Below are positions 45,716 to 54,135 of a DNA stretch of 64,000 nt, piece after piece. Every line of letters starts with the position of its first letter. The first letter of the stretch is position 1. The notes below the pieces were generated by a model. The model ran no database searches. It had not been told where the DNA came from and saw only the letters and a list, made by a program, of their open reading frames with translations. The stretch spans positions 62,001-126,000 of the forward strand of contig NZ_FOXF01000001.1 in assembly GCF_900115655.1 (NCBI RefSeq), written 5' to 3'. The stretch comes from Ruminobacter amylophilus (GTDB taxonomy: Bacteria > Pseudomonadota > Gammaproteobacteria > Enterobacterales > Succinivibrionaceae). The translations under genes and the position numbers were made by a program.

Positions 45716-47287
45716 ATGTTTCACATAAACAGCAAATACAAGTTACTCACCGGATGCATTATCAGTGCCCTGGCCGGCTTTGTCACCACTCTGGGTTTTG
45801 CACCTGCAGACATGTGGTATTTAAGTCTTGCGGGGATTTTCAGTTTCGGATTTGTCTACGCAGGCAACACCACCCCCCGCCGTTCGGCACTGACTACCCT
45901 GATATTCTTCTTTGTCATGCACATGTGCGCAGTATCATGGCTCACCTCAGTCATGACCGGCTATGGAGAAATGTCATACGCGCTGGCTATTGGAGTTCTC
46001 ATACTCTTCAGTCTCTACCTCTCCCTGTTTCCTACTCTTGCAGGTTATGCGGCCCACAGACTCTGCACCGGCATGCCGACCGTCCGCAATCTGGTTCTTT
46101 TCCCTTCCCTTATTGTCCTTGCTGAAATAATCAACAGCGTGCTGTTCACAGGCTTCGGATGGGATCTTCTCGGTTACACCCAGATTGATTCCTTCTTCAG
46201 TGCCTACGCTCCTCTAATCGGGGTTCAGGGCATGTCTCTGATTATGCTTATCGTAATCATGGGGGTCGTTTATGCATGCAGACGCAGATATATAGGTCAT
46301 GCAGTCATCCCTACCGTTCTCATTATATTCGGGCTCAGCATGCAGAACTTTGAATATACCAGAGTGGGCAATCCCGTAAAGGCTGCTCTGATACAGGGAA
46401 ACGTCAGCACTTCTGTTCACTGGAATCAGGATTCAGTATGGGAAGAACTGGAAATCTACATTCAGGAAATGCGTTCCAATCTCGATACCGAAATCATGGT
46501 ATGGCCGGAATCAGCCATTCCGGATCTGGAAAACAACATGGAAAAGCTCAAGGTACTGAGCATGCTTGATTATGAAGCCAAATACAATAATATCGGGCTG
46601 ATTACCGGCATTCAGTACTACGATGTGGCCAAACAGCAGTTTTTCAACAGCATGCTCGGTATTGGAGTCATTGATAAAAAGAAGGAACGTCAGTATACCT
46701 TCGGTGAAGGCAACAGATACTATAAACGCCATCTGGTTCCTATCGGCGAATTCGTGCCTTTTGAATGGCTCCTGAGACAGATGGGACCTATTTTCAACAT
46801 GCCGATGAGCTCTTTTACCAGGGGCAGCGACGTTCAGGAAAACATTATGGTGCAGGATCTCAACGTGGCGTCCGCCATCTGTTATGAAATGGTATATAAC
46901 AACGAGCTCAGGGATCAGGTGAATGAAAAGTCAAATCTCATCGTTACCGTAAGTAATGACGGATGGTTCAATTATACCGACGCGCCGATGCAGCACCTGT
47001 ACATTGCAAGACTCAGAGCAAAGGAATTCGGCAAACCGGTTCTCAGAGCCACAAACAACGGTATCACTGCGGTTATTGATCATCAGGGAAACATCGTAAA
47101 AACCATCCCGGCAAATATCACTGCAACCCTGAGAGCTGAATTCAGACCTACATACGGTGAAACTCCGTTCTCACGCTTCGGTTCGTCATTCGTATATTTC
47201 TACATCGGACTGACACTGCTGCACACCGTTATTGCCAGACTGAGATACAGAAACATGATATCAAACAGACCTTCTCAGCAGATCTAG
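45716..47287 (+). CDS. lnt: Apolipoprotein N-acyltransferase Lnt
   Basis: Lnt adds the third acyl chain to lipoproteins in the inner membrane. The 523-residue protein has six predicted N-terminal membrane segments (within 1-205), a periplasmic nitrilase domain and a last helix near 490-510. The catalytic triad is visible: Glu265 in VWPESAIPD, Lys337 in YKRHLVPIGEFVPFEW and Cys389 in SAICYEMVY, at nearly the same positions as in E. coli (267, 335, 387). It has its own promoter and terminator. Confidence 0.97.
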   Translation: MFHINSKYKLLTGCIISALAGFVTTLGFAPADMWYLSLAGIFSFGFVYAGNTTPRRSALTTLIFFFVMHMCAVSWLTSVMTGYGEMSYALAIGVLILFSLYLSLFPTLAGYAAHRLCTGMPTVRNLVLFPSLIVLAEIINSVLFTGFGWDLLGYTQIDSFFSAYAPLIGVQGMSLIMLIVIMGVVYACRRRYIGHAVIPTVLIIFGLSMQNFEYTRVGNPVKAALIQGNVSTSVHWNQDSVWEELEIYIQEMRSNLDTEIMVWPESAIPDLENNMEKLKVLSMLDYEAKYNNIGLITGIQYYDVAKQQFFNSMLGIGVIDKKKERQYTFGEGNRYYKRHLVPIGEFVPFEWLLRQMGPIFNMPMSSFTRGSDVQENIMVQDLNVASAICYEMVYNNELRDQVNEKSNLIVTVSNDGWFNYTDAPMQHLYIARLRAKEFGKPVLRATNNGITAVIDHQGNIVKTIPANITATLRAEFRPTYGETPFSRFGSSFVYFYIGLTLLHTVIARLRYRNMISNRPSQQI

Positions 47288-47303
47288 GCATTCCGGGCAT
47301 CGT

Positions 47304-47339
47304 AAAAAAAGGCTGCATATCATAATGATACGCAGCCTT
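47304..47339 (-). terminator. Rho-independent terminator of the L,D-transpeptidase gene
   Basis: AAGGCTGC-A-TATCA pairs with TGATA-C-GCAGCCTT over a short loop; seven Ts follow on the minus strand. Confidence 0.85.
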
Positions 47340-47351
47340 CCGTTTATCGGG

Positions 47352-47381
47352 AATAAGGGACGTAACCGTCCCTTATTTTTT
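47352..47381 (+). terminator. Rho-independent terminator of lnt
   Basis: AATAAGGGACG pairs perfectly with CGTCCCTTATT over TAAC and is followed by Ts. It lies between the minus-strand gene and that gene's own terminator, so the two terminators are interleaved. Confidence 0.9.
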
Positions 47382-47383
47382 CT

Positions 47384-48298
47384 TTAGAATTCAATCGGAT
47401 TCAGCAGCTGAGGCATACCGTTACGGGTATTGAAATACTCGTCCAGAAGACTCTTGTTTACCTTATGATTATTCAGAAAAGCGGCGATGGCCGGTTTTAC
47501 GTGAATAGGAGAATAACCTGTTGAATTCAGATCAGATTCATTAGTGGACAGCGGCTGATGAACTTCAATGTAGATACCGCCGTTAGGTTCCTCGGTTACC
47601 TTTACCGGTTCATTGATGAACTGAACTCTGGTATTAACCGGAACATTGTTGAACAGATATTCAATATCAGGATCACGCAGACGGATACATCCGTGGCTTA
47701 CACGCAGACCGATACCGAAATCGGCATTGGTACCGTGAATGGCATACAGGCGTCCCACGTAAAGAGCGTAAAGTCCCATAGGATTGTCCTTGCCGGCAGG
47801 AACAACAGCAGGCAGAGGTTCACCCATGGCTGCATATTCGGCTCTGGTCTGAGCAGTCGGAGTCCAGGTAGGTCCGGCCTTCTTGCGTTCAACCTTGGTA
47901 ATCCAGTCAACAGGAGTATCCTTGCCGAGCTGCCCGATACCTACCGGAAGCACGTCAACCACGCCGTCATGATAGTAATACAGTCTCATTTCAGCCGTGT
48001 TGACCACAATGCCTTCGTGCACGGTGTCTGGCAGAATAAGCTGCTGAGGAATAATAATGGTGCTGCCCGGCTTTGGTGAATAAGGATCCACTTTTGGATT
48101 GGCTTCAAGCATATTGCTGAAGCCCTGCTGATACTGTGCCGCAATGGCTTCAAGAGAGGTGTTGTTTCCGGGAACCCTGGTAACCAGAACTTCACCGACC
48201 AGACGACTGCCGTCCGCAGGAACCTTGTAGGTTACAGCCTGTGCATTAACACATGCGGCAGCAACCGCCATACCGATAAGAGATTTTAACAGTTTCAT
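47384..48298 (-). CDS. L,D-transpeptidase (YkuD family, ErfK/YbiS-like)
   Basis: These periplasmic enzymes make 3-3 peptidoglycan cross-links or attach Braun lipoprotein. The 304-residue protein has a signal peptide ([21 protein letters not shown]), a LysM-like segment ([22 protein letters not shown]...PGSTIIIP) and a YkuD domain with [23 protein letters not shown] (catalytic His and Cys). AAGG precedes the ATG. It follows the Usg-like gene by 8 bp and is co-transcribed. I cannot say which reaction it favours from sequence alone. Confidence 0.93.
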   Translation of the reverse strand: MKLLKSLIGMAVAAACVNAQAVTYKVPADGSRLVGEVLVTRVPGNNTSLEAIAAQYQQGFSNMLEANPKVDPYSPKPGSTIIIPQQLILPDTVHEGIVVNTAEMRLYYYHDGVVDVLPVGIGQLGKDTPVDWITKVERKKAGPTWTPTAQTRAEYAAMGEPLPAVVPAGKDNPMGLYALYVGRLYAIHGTNADFGIGLRVSHGCIRLRDPDIEYLFNNVPVNTRVQFINEPVKVTEEPNGGIYIEVHQPLSTNESDLNSTGYSPIHVKPAIAAFLNNHKVNKSLLDEYFNTRNGMPQLLNPIEF

Positions 48299-48306
48299 AA
48301 AAAACC

Positions 48307-49302
48307 TTATTTTAAACTGAGTTTTCTGATAATTCCCAGGCAGTTCAATACCACGCCTCTTAAGAAATTATCCATAACAGCAACCAGAGTAAATGATGAA
48401 TTCTGCCCCTTTAAAGCTCTGATACGGGAGATATAAAGCTTATCTTCCTTCTTACCGAACTTCACCGGAGTGATTTCCTCATCATCCACAATTTCAACTC
48501 CCGGAGCAGCCGCGATGAGCTCCTTGAATTCATCCAGAGAGATGTCTTCCCTGAAGGAAATGTTGAGGCTCAGTGTGTGTCCGTAGAATACGGGAACAAC
48601 CATGGAGGTCAGATTGATGACATCCGCGGTTTCTCCAAGCACCTGCTTCAGTTCGGCAATCACGTTGTTCTCATGAGTGGTGGTATCGTCATAATTGATG
48701 TCACCTACGGCTGTATGAACATTGAAGGCCATCTGGCTCGGGAAAATGCGGGGAGCGATATCTCTCATGTTGAACAGGGAAATTGACTCACGTGCAAGCT
48801 CGGCGGTACCGCTGTCACCCACTCCTGAAACAGATTCCATCATTACGGCACTGACCGAACTGATGTCAGCTCTTTCGGAAACAGGCTTGAGAATAAGTGA
48901 AAGCATGGTAGCTTCGGAACTCATTGGCACGATGTAATCGGCATCATATACGAAGTCGGTATCGGCATCTGCCAGACCGTCCACGAACAGTCTGCCGTCA
49001 TTGACGTTAACTTCACCGGCATCGACAACCACCAGACCGTTTTTTCTGGCCTGGGCTACCAGCCTGTCGGCTTCACTGTAGTTACCGGCGATCAGCAGAA
49101 CCGTTGCGGTTTCAGGTTCGAAATCATCAACCCTGCGGATCTGATAATTCTTACCTCGGTAGCTGATGGCATCATAGTCTTCCGCCGTATATGACAGAGG
49201 AATGTAATCAGCAAGTTCAATACCTTCATCTTCCATTGACTCAATGAGAGCCTTACCTACATCAGTATCATAGCCTAACAGTGCAAGTTTAATTTCAGCC
49301 AT
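48307..49302 (-). CDS. usg: Usg-like aspartate-semialdehyde dehydrogenase homologue
   Basis: The 331-residue protein is of the Asd/Usg fold: an N-terminal Rossmann domain ([20 protein letters not shown]), [17 protein letters not shown] at the active-site position and a C-terminal dimerisation domain ([12 protein letters not shown]). In true Asd enzymes the motif has a nucleophilic Cys (GNCT-type); here it reads SSEA, and the only Cys of the protein is near residue 320. It is therefore unlikely to be an active dehydrogenase, as with E. coli Usg. GAGG precedes the ATG. It sits in one transcript with the L,D-transpeptidase. The role of Usg proteins is not established. Confidence 0.82.
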   Translation of the reverse strand: MAEIKLALLGYDTDVGKALIESMEDEGIELADYIPLSYTAEDYDAISYRGKNYQIRRVDDFEPETATVLLIAGNYSEADRLVAQARKNGLVVVDAGEVNVNDGRLFVDGLADADTDFVYDADYIVPMSSEATMLSLILKPVSERADISSVSAVMMESVSGVGDSGTAELARESISLFNMRDIAPRIFPSQMAFNVHTAVGDINYDDTTTHENNVIAELKQVLGETADVINLTSMVVPVFYGHTLSLNISFREDISLDEFKELIAAAPGVEIVDDEEITPVKFGKKEDKLYISRIRALKGQNSSFTLVAVMDNFLRGVVLNCLGIIRKLSLK

Positions 49303-49626
49303 TGTTTTTCCTCAAATAAAAACCAAACAAGGAGAATTGTGTGAGCATTATAACAAATCAGACCGTACATGACCTAACTGAGACAATTTAATTTAAAAAA
49401 ATTAATGCCATTCCGTAATCTGAATGAGGAACATACCGTCATCACAATCACCGTAAAACGTAAAAAAGCAGGTTCTTCACGGGAATTGTTGGGAATGTAA
49501 ATATTGAAGAAGGGGCAAAAGTATTCCATTATTTAAGTTACCACACAAAAACAAATAGAGATACCTTAAGCCCCTTAAGACGTATGATACACAGATAAAC
49601 TCAGGCTGCCAACCATTTACTTTTGA
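49303..49626. other. Intergenic stretch upstream of the Usg-like gene
   Basis: About 320 bp without a gene. A CTTAAG/CTTAAG hairpin lies near 49567-49580. Part of it may be the left end of the adjoining transposase remnant, but no terminal repeat could be fixed. Confidence 0.35.
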
Positions 49627-50094
49627 TTCAACCAGCTCGACTCCAAAAACTTAAAATACGTTCTATCATTTGTAAGCAACCGCCAGACGTCGGACGTGAC
49701 ATGTCCTTTCTGCAGAAAAAAGAATGTATATGCACATGCCGGACACTCCACTGGAATTAAGGATTTTCCGGATCATCCCAAACACCGGCCAAGTCTGGTT
49801 TTTCACTATCACGGATACAAGTGTAGAGAATGCGGACAATATTTTACAGAAGACATACCTGAAAAGATTCCGCATGCCAAAATACATTGGAAAACAGTTA
49901 AGAAAATCCATCTGGGAATCATGGATGAATTTCTTAAAAAACGGAAAGAGGAGCGCCTGCGTTCCGGATATAAACCGACATACCTTGCGGTTGATGAATT
50001 TGCTTACACAAAGCCTCCATTAACTTTTTTTGATAACATTCCTTATCTGTTAACTTTACTCCGCAATTGGATTCTGTGCCTTCCACGATTTTAA
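49627..50094 (+). pseudogene. ISL3-like transposase N-terminal remnant
   Basis: The open frame from 49627 has no proper start codon before GTG at 49696. It encodes the N-terminal zinc-binding part of an ISL3-type transposase: VTCPFCRKKNVYAHAGH, then YHGYKCRECGQYFTEDIP, a helix-turn-helix-like stretch and YLAVDEFAYTK, where the first catalytic Asp of the DDE domain would lie. The frame ends soon after (LRNWILCLPRF), so most of the catalytic domain is missing. It is a dead fragment. Confidence 0.7.
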
Positions 50095-50110
50095 ATTCAT
50101 TTCATCATGA

Positions 50111-50151
50111 TTTGCTCTGACGTCTGGTCTTCAGGCAGACGCCGGAGCAAA
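50111..50151. other. Long imperfect hairpin downstream of two converging genes
   Basis: TTTGCTC...GTCTG (50111-50126) is inverted at 50136-50151 with one mismatch and one wobble, around a 9-nt loop. It lies between the transposase remnant and the small minus-strand gene. There is no T-run on either strand. Confidence 0.55.
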
Positions 50152-50161
50152 GATAAAAAAA

Positions 50162-50332
50162 TCATAGTTTCTTTTGAACAATGGCGACATATCTGTCACA
50201 CACATCCTGAAAACGTTGCTGGGCCAGACTGATATGCTCATTAATTTCATTCATTCTGACTTTTGCTGCATGAATCATTCTTCTGGAATTTTCAATATGA
50301 GAAGGCAGGGTTATCAGACTGTCTGACTTCAC
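50162..50332 (-). CDS. Small hypothetical protein overlapping the gene upstream
   Basis: A 56-residue frame starts at GTG (50332) inside the end of the upstream gene and overlaps it by 41 bp in another frame. It reads MKSDSLITLPSHIENSRRMI, then RMNEINEHISLAQQRFQDV and a C-terminus of IVQKKL. The second half is a plausible amphipathic helix or coiled coil. No clear ribosome site precedes the GTG, which fits translational coupling. Codon use looks coding. Function unknown; it may be a chance frame. Confidence 0.4.
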   Translation of the reverse strand: MKSDSLITLPSHIENSRRMIHAAKVRMNEINEHISLAQQRFQDVCDRYVAIVQKKL

Positions 50333-50840
50333 GACGAATCAATTCAACACCTTCCGGAAACTTTTCAGACAAGAGCAAAGCAAACTGAGGATCCGCATAA
50401 TGATAATCGCCCAAAATATGACTGATAAGTCTTTCGCTGAGAATCTTACGTTCTTCGCTTCCAGATATGACAGCATCAGGATGTAACAATACATATTCCA
50501 AAGGAATTTTTATGCGAAGACGGTCATGTCCAGCCACAATGAAATACCAGACATTATCGCTGTCATAGAAAAATAAAGAATCAACAAACCAGCCGAGCAC
50601 ACCGTCTTCCGAACTGCTGAAAGACAGTAAATTCTGACGGCAGTTCTCAGTCTCCGGCTCAGCATCAGTCTTTCCCAATTCCGTAATACCTTTTTCAGAA
50701 AACAGTTCTTCCACGGATTCAGGTGTGTTATATTTTTCCAGAAGGTCTGAGGCGATTTTTCGGCAACCGTCACCATAAGCATCGTAACCATACTGAACAA
50801 TACCGTTCTCAAGTTTTCTGGCAATTACAATGAATTCCAT
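50292..50840 (-). CDS. Hypothetical protein
   Basis: The 182-residue protein (MEFIVIARKLENGIVQYGYDAYGDG...) is acidic, with alternating helix and strand, and has no signal peptide or membrane segment. Motifs such as GWFVDSLFFYDSDNVWYFIVAGHDRLRIKIPLEYV suggest a compact soluble fold. I do not recognise a family. A weak GGA precedes the ATG. It lies next to a transposase remnant and overlaps a 56-residue frame, so it may belong to an accessory two-gene unit. Confidence 0.6.
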   Translation of the reverse strand: MEFIVIARKLENGIVQYGYDAYGDGCRKIASDLLEKYNTPESVEELFSEKGITELGKTDAEPETENCRQNLLSFSSSEDGVLGWFVDSLFFYDSDNVWYFIVAGHDRLRIKIPLEYVLLHPDAVISGSEERKILSERLISHILGDYHYADPQFALLLSEKFPEGVELIRREVRQSDNPAFSY

Positions 50841-51169
50841 TATCCGTATTTTTCCTTTTGTCTGTACATCTATCCTGAAATCCGTAAGCCTATAATGTTC
50901 TTCAGGAATATTATCAATTTAGCAGAAATAAAGAGTAGGGATTCTAATGAGAAGCGTACACCTTGCCGTTACCTATCTACTATCTTCTTGGAAACTATGG
51001 CATCAGCACACAATAATATTAGTCTATCTGTTTTTTATACTTTGTATTCAGAAATGCGACCGTGTTATTTTTACAAATATTCCCACTCTTTTTAGCCAGT
51101 CAGTTTGAATTTTCAGATCGTGTCCGCATTTAACATAGTATTCTAAAAAAGGGGGTGTTCTATTGATGA
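50841..51169. other. Intergenic stretch between the lon terminator and the hypothetical gene
   Basis: About 330 bp without a recognisable gene or clear promoter. Confidence 0.35.
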
Positions 51170-51203
51170 CAAAAAAGCCTTCCGCATTTCCGTGCGGAAG
51201 GCT
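51170..51203 (-). terminator. Rho-independent terminator of lon
   Basis: AGCCTTCCGC (51176-51185) pairs with GCGGAAGGCT (51194-51203); six Ts follow on the minus strand. Confidence 0.92.
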
Positions 51204-51222
51204 GTCAGATTAATAAGAAAGG

Positions 51223-53685
51223 TTACTTTTTCTTCCCTATGTCAAAAAGAATTGAGGCAACTTCATCATAGGTGTCCACATAGTTGAAGTTCACTCCTTC
51301 CCTTACATAGTCAGGAAGTTCGGCCACATCCTCCCTGTTGGCGTTTGGAACAATCAGATTGCTGATGCCGACGCGCTTGGCGGCGATAACCTTTTCCCTG
51401 ATACCTCCGATGGCCAGGACATTACCGGTAAGAGAAAGCTCTCCGGTCATGGCGAAGTTTACCTTCGGAGCCCTGTTGAGCACCAGAGACAGAAGCGCAC
51501 TGGCCATGGTGATGCCCGCGCTCGGTCCGTCCTTAGGTGTGGCGCCTTCAGGAACATGCAGGTGAATGTTGGCCTTTTCGAAATAATTGGCAGGCACGTC
51601 ACTGCACAGACGGGCGAGATTTGACGCCACATAGCTTAAGGCGATCGATGCCGATTCCTTCATGACATTACCGAGATTACCGGTAAGACTGAAGCCCTTG
51701 GCATAGTGATCCACCAGTCTTGCCTCTACAGGCAGTGTGGCTCCTCCCACAGAGGTCCATGCCAGACCGGTAACAATGCCTACGCCGCTTAAGGTCTTTT
51801 CCCTTGCAAAAGGAGGAACACCCAGATAGCCGCGAACGTCGGAGGCTTTAACCACAATCTTTTCGCTTTCCTTTTCCACCAGTTTTATCACACCCTTGCG
51901 GATGATTTTGGCAATGCTCTTTTCCAGATTGCGCACGCCGGATTCACGGGCGTACTCATCAATGATTTTACGGACTGCGGTATCCTGGAATCTTATTTCC
52001 CTGTTTCTGATGCCTGATTTTTCAAGAGCCTTGGGTATCAGATGCTTCTTGGCGATTCTGAACTTCTCCTCGGCAAGATACCCTGACAGGGTTATGGCAT
52101 CCATACGGTCAAGCAGAGCCGGAGGAATGGTGTCCAGGGAATTGGCTGTACAGATGAACAGGCATTTTGACAGATCAATCTTCACGTCAAGATAATGATC
52201 CCTGAAGCCGCAGTTCTGTTCCGGATCCAGAGTTTCCAGCAGTGCACTGCCGGGATCCCCCTGAGTGCTTATTCCCAGCTTGTCTATTTCATCCAGCAGA
52301 ATAACCGGATTCATGGCCTTTGATTCCTTCAGTGCCTGAACCAGCTTGCCAGGAAGAGCGCCGATGTAGGTTCGTCTGTGTCCCTTGATTTCCGCTTCAT
52401 CACGCATGCCGCCGAGACTGAATCTGAAAAACGGTCTGTTGAGTGCTCTGGCGACTGAACGGCCGATTGAGGTTTTACCCACGCCCGGAGGTCCTACAAG
52501 AAGCATTACCGCACCGTTGAATTCCTGTTTGTAGCTGCCTACCGCCAGAAATTCCAGAATTCTTTCCTTCACGTCGTTCAGACCTTCATGATCCTCCTCG
52601 AGAATCTTTCTTGCGTGTCTGATATTGAAATTATCCTTTACGTAAACTCCCCACGGCACGTCAGTAAGCCAGTTGAGATAATCACGGCTTACTGCAAATT
52701 CAGGACTTTGCGAATCAAGAAGCTTCATGCGGTTGAGTTCCTCATGGAAGCGATCCAGAATCTCCTTAGGCGGATTGAGATTATCCATCTTGTCCGTAAG
52801 TCTGTTTATTTCAGATGTCTTGTCGTCAACCAGAACCCCTAGTTCCTTCTGAATTTCCTTTAACTGTTCCTTCAGGAAGAAATTACGCTGCTTGGCGTTA
52901 ATCTTTTCGGAAACGGTGTTCTTGATGGTTTTTTCAAGCTTGGTGCTGGCAAGTTCCTTCTGAACCAGAGACAGAGACAGTTTCAGTCGCGGAATAAGAT
53001 CCACGGTTTCAAGCACCTCAAGAAGTTCGGCTGAGCTTGCCGTGGTGATACTTGCGGCACAGTCGGCAAGAAGAGACGGATCGTTCGGATTGAACCTCAG
53101 CAGATACTGCTTGAGTTCCTGATAATACAGAGGATTAATCGGAATCATCTCCTGCATGGTGGAAATAATGGCCATGGCATATGCCTTGACCTCGATTTCC
53201 TCCTTGGCATCTCTCGGCGGAAGCTCATCCTCAGGATATGTTGCATCCCCTTCTATCACCTTACTGTTCTTTACGTGAATGTTATCCAGTCTGACACGGG
53301 TAAGCCCCTGAATCACAATCTGCAGATCCTCACCGATACGTGCCTGCATGATTCTGACCAGACACCCCATTTTGCCGGTCAGGCTGTCAGCCTTGAATTC
53401 CTGTTCAAGTTCACTTTCTGGTCTTACCACGATGGCAAGCACCTTGGATTCGGAATTAACGACCTGACGGATCGTGGCAGCCCACTTGCTGGCAAGCTGA
53501 ACCGGAATCAGCTCACTCGGCAGGACAGGTCTGTCATAAACCGGAATAACCGCTACCTTCGCTGGTCTCACCTTGTCGGAAACAACGACACTTCCTGAAT
53601 TCTGTTCAGAATTTTCGGTCTCGTCTTCATGTTCGGTTTCGTTCTCTTTGAGAGAATCGATATCATCATCTTTTTTTCTGGACAT
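51223..53685 (-). CDS. lon: ATP-dependent Lon protease, second (AsrA-like) type
   Basis: Lon degrades damaged and regulatory proteins in the cytoplasm. The 820-residue protein has an acidic N-terminal extension (about 1-40) and a LON substrate domain (AVIPVYDRPVLPSELIPVQL...IVIQGLTRVRL). The AAA+ module contains LLVGPPGVGKTSIGRSVAR (Walker A) and NPVILLDEIDKLG (Walker B). The protease domain has PEGATPKDGPSAGITMASALL (catalytic Ser) and GGIREKVIAAKRVG (catalytic Lys). The N-domain wording and lengths recall the second Lon family exemplified by Pseudomonas aeruginosa PA0779 (AsrA) rather than canonical Lon. A sigma-32-like promoter lies just upstream and a terminator follows. clpX and hupB, the usual lon neighbours, are absent. 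Confidence 0.9.
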   Translation of the reverse strand: MSRKKDDDIDSLKENETEHEDETENSEQNSGSVVVSDKVRPAKVAVIPVYDRPVLPSELIPVQLASKWAATIRQVVNSESKVLAIVVRPESELEQEFKADSLTGKMGCLVRIMQARIGEDLQIVIQGLTRVRLDNIHVKNSKVIEGDATYPEDELPPRDAKEEIEVKAYAMAIISTMQEMIPINPLYYQELKQYLLRFNPNDPSLLADCAASITTASSAELLEVLETVDLIPRLKLSLSLVQKELASTKLEKTIKNTVSEKINAKQRNFFLKEQLKEIQKELGVLVDDKTSEINRLTDKMDNLNPPKEILDRFHEELNRMKLLDSQSPEFAVSRDYLNWLTDVPWGVYVKDNFNIRHARKILEEDHEGLNDVKERILEFLAVGSYKQEFNGAVMLLVGPPGVGKTSIGRSVARALNRPFFRFSLGGMRDEAEIKGHRRTYIGALPGKLVQALKESKAMNPVILLDEIDKLGISTQGDPGSALLETLDPEQNCGFRDHYLDVKIDLSKCLFICTANSLDTIPPALLDRMDAITLSGYLAEEKFRIAKKHLIPKALEKSGIRNREIRFQDTAVRKIIDEYARESGVRNLEKSIAKIIRKGVIKLVEKESEKIVVKASDVRGYLGVPPFAREKTLSGVGIVTGLAWTSVGGATLPVEARLVDHYAKGFSLTGNLGNVMKESASIALSYVASNLARLCSDVPANYFEKANIHLHVPEGATPKDGPSAGITMASALLSLVLNRAPKVNFAMTGELSLTGNVLAIGGIREKVIAAKRVGISNLIVPNANREDVAELPDYVREGVNFNYVDTYDEVASILFDIGKKK

Positions 53686-53722
53686 ACGTACTTTTCCATA
53701 AATATAACTACCATGGAATTAC

Positions 53723-53749
53723 GTATGGGCATCTCGATGAAATTTCAAG
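53723..53749 (-). promoter_or_regulatory. Sigma-32-like heat-shock promoter of lon
   Basis: On the minus strand CTTGAA (53744-53749), a 13-bp spacer and GCCCATAC (53723-53730) closely follow the sigma-32 pattern CTTGAA-N13/14-CCCCATNT. The start would fall near 53715, leaving a leader of about 30 nt. Confidence 0.7.
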
Positions 53750-54135
53750 ATACATCACAATTTTTTTGGTAACCGGTATCTGCCTGCGGTAATGATGAGG
53801 AGCACGTCTTTATCATAAGGATGTCTCATTTATGAAAAAATATACGTGTCAACCGGAAGATCCGCTTTCAAACGAGAGATTTCACAGAGTTTTTTATACG
53901 TAACATATAACTTATTATTGTTCAGATTTCAGGTAATATATATAATTCACAACAACGGAATTTCCGACGCCTGCCGAATGCCATGAATACCTTTTGCGGC
54001 AGGACAGGAAACCCCGGACTTATTTAGTACAAGAATATCCCGGATAATGAACATAAAACCGATCCCTGAGGATCCGTAAATCAGGATATTTAACGACCAA
54101 CGCATTATTCCACATACAGAAAAAGGAGCTGTAGC
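53750..54135. other. Divergent intergenic region upstream of lon
   Basis: About 390 bp beyond the lon promoter with no gene. The promoter of the zinc-ribbon gene should lie here but no strong hexamer pair was found. Confidence 0.35.

Noticed and set aside
50111-50151. REP-type or terminator element
   Set aside because: The hairpin is strong but has no T-run, and no second copy was noticed in the window, so it was kept only as an unassigned hairpin.
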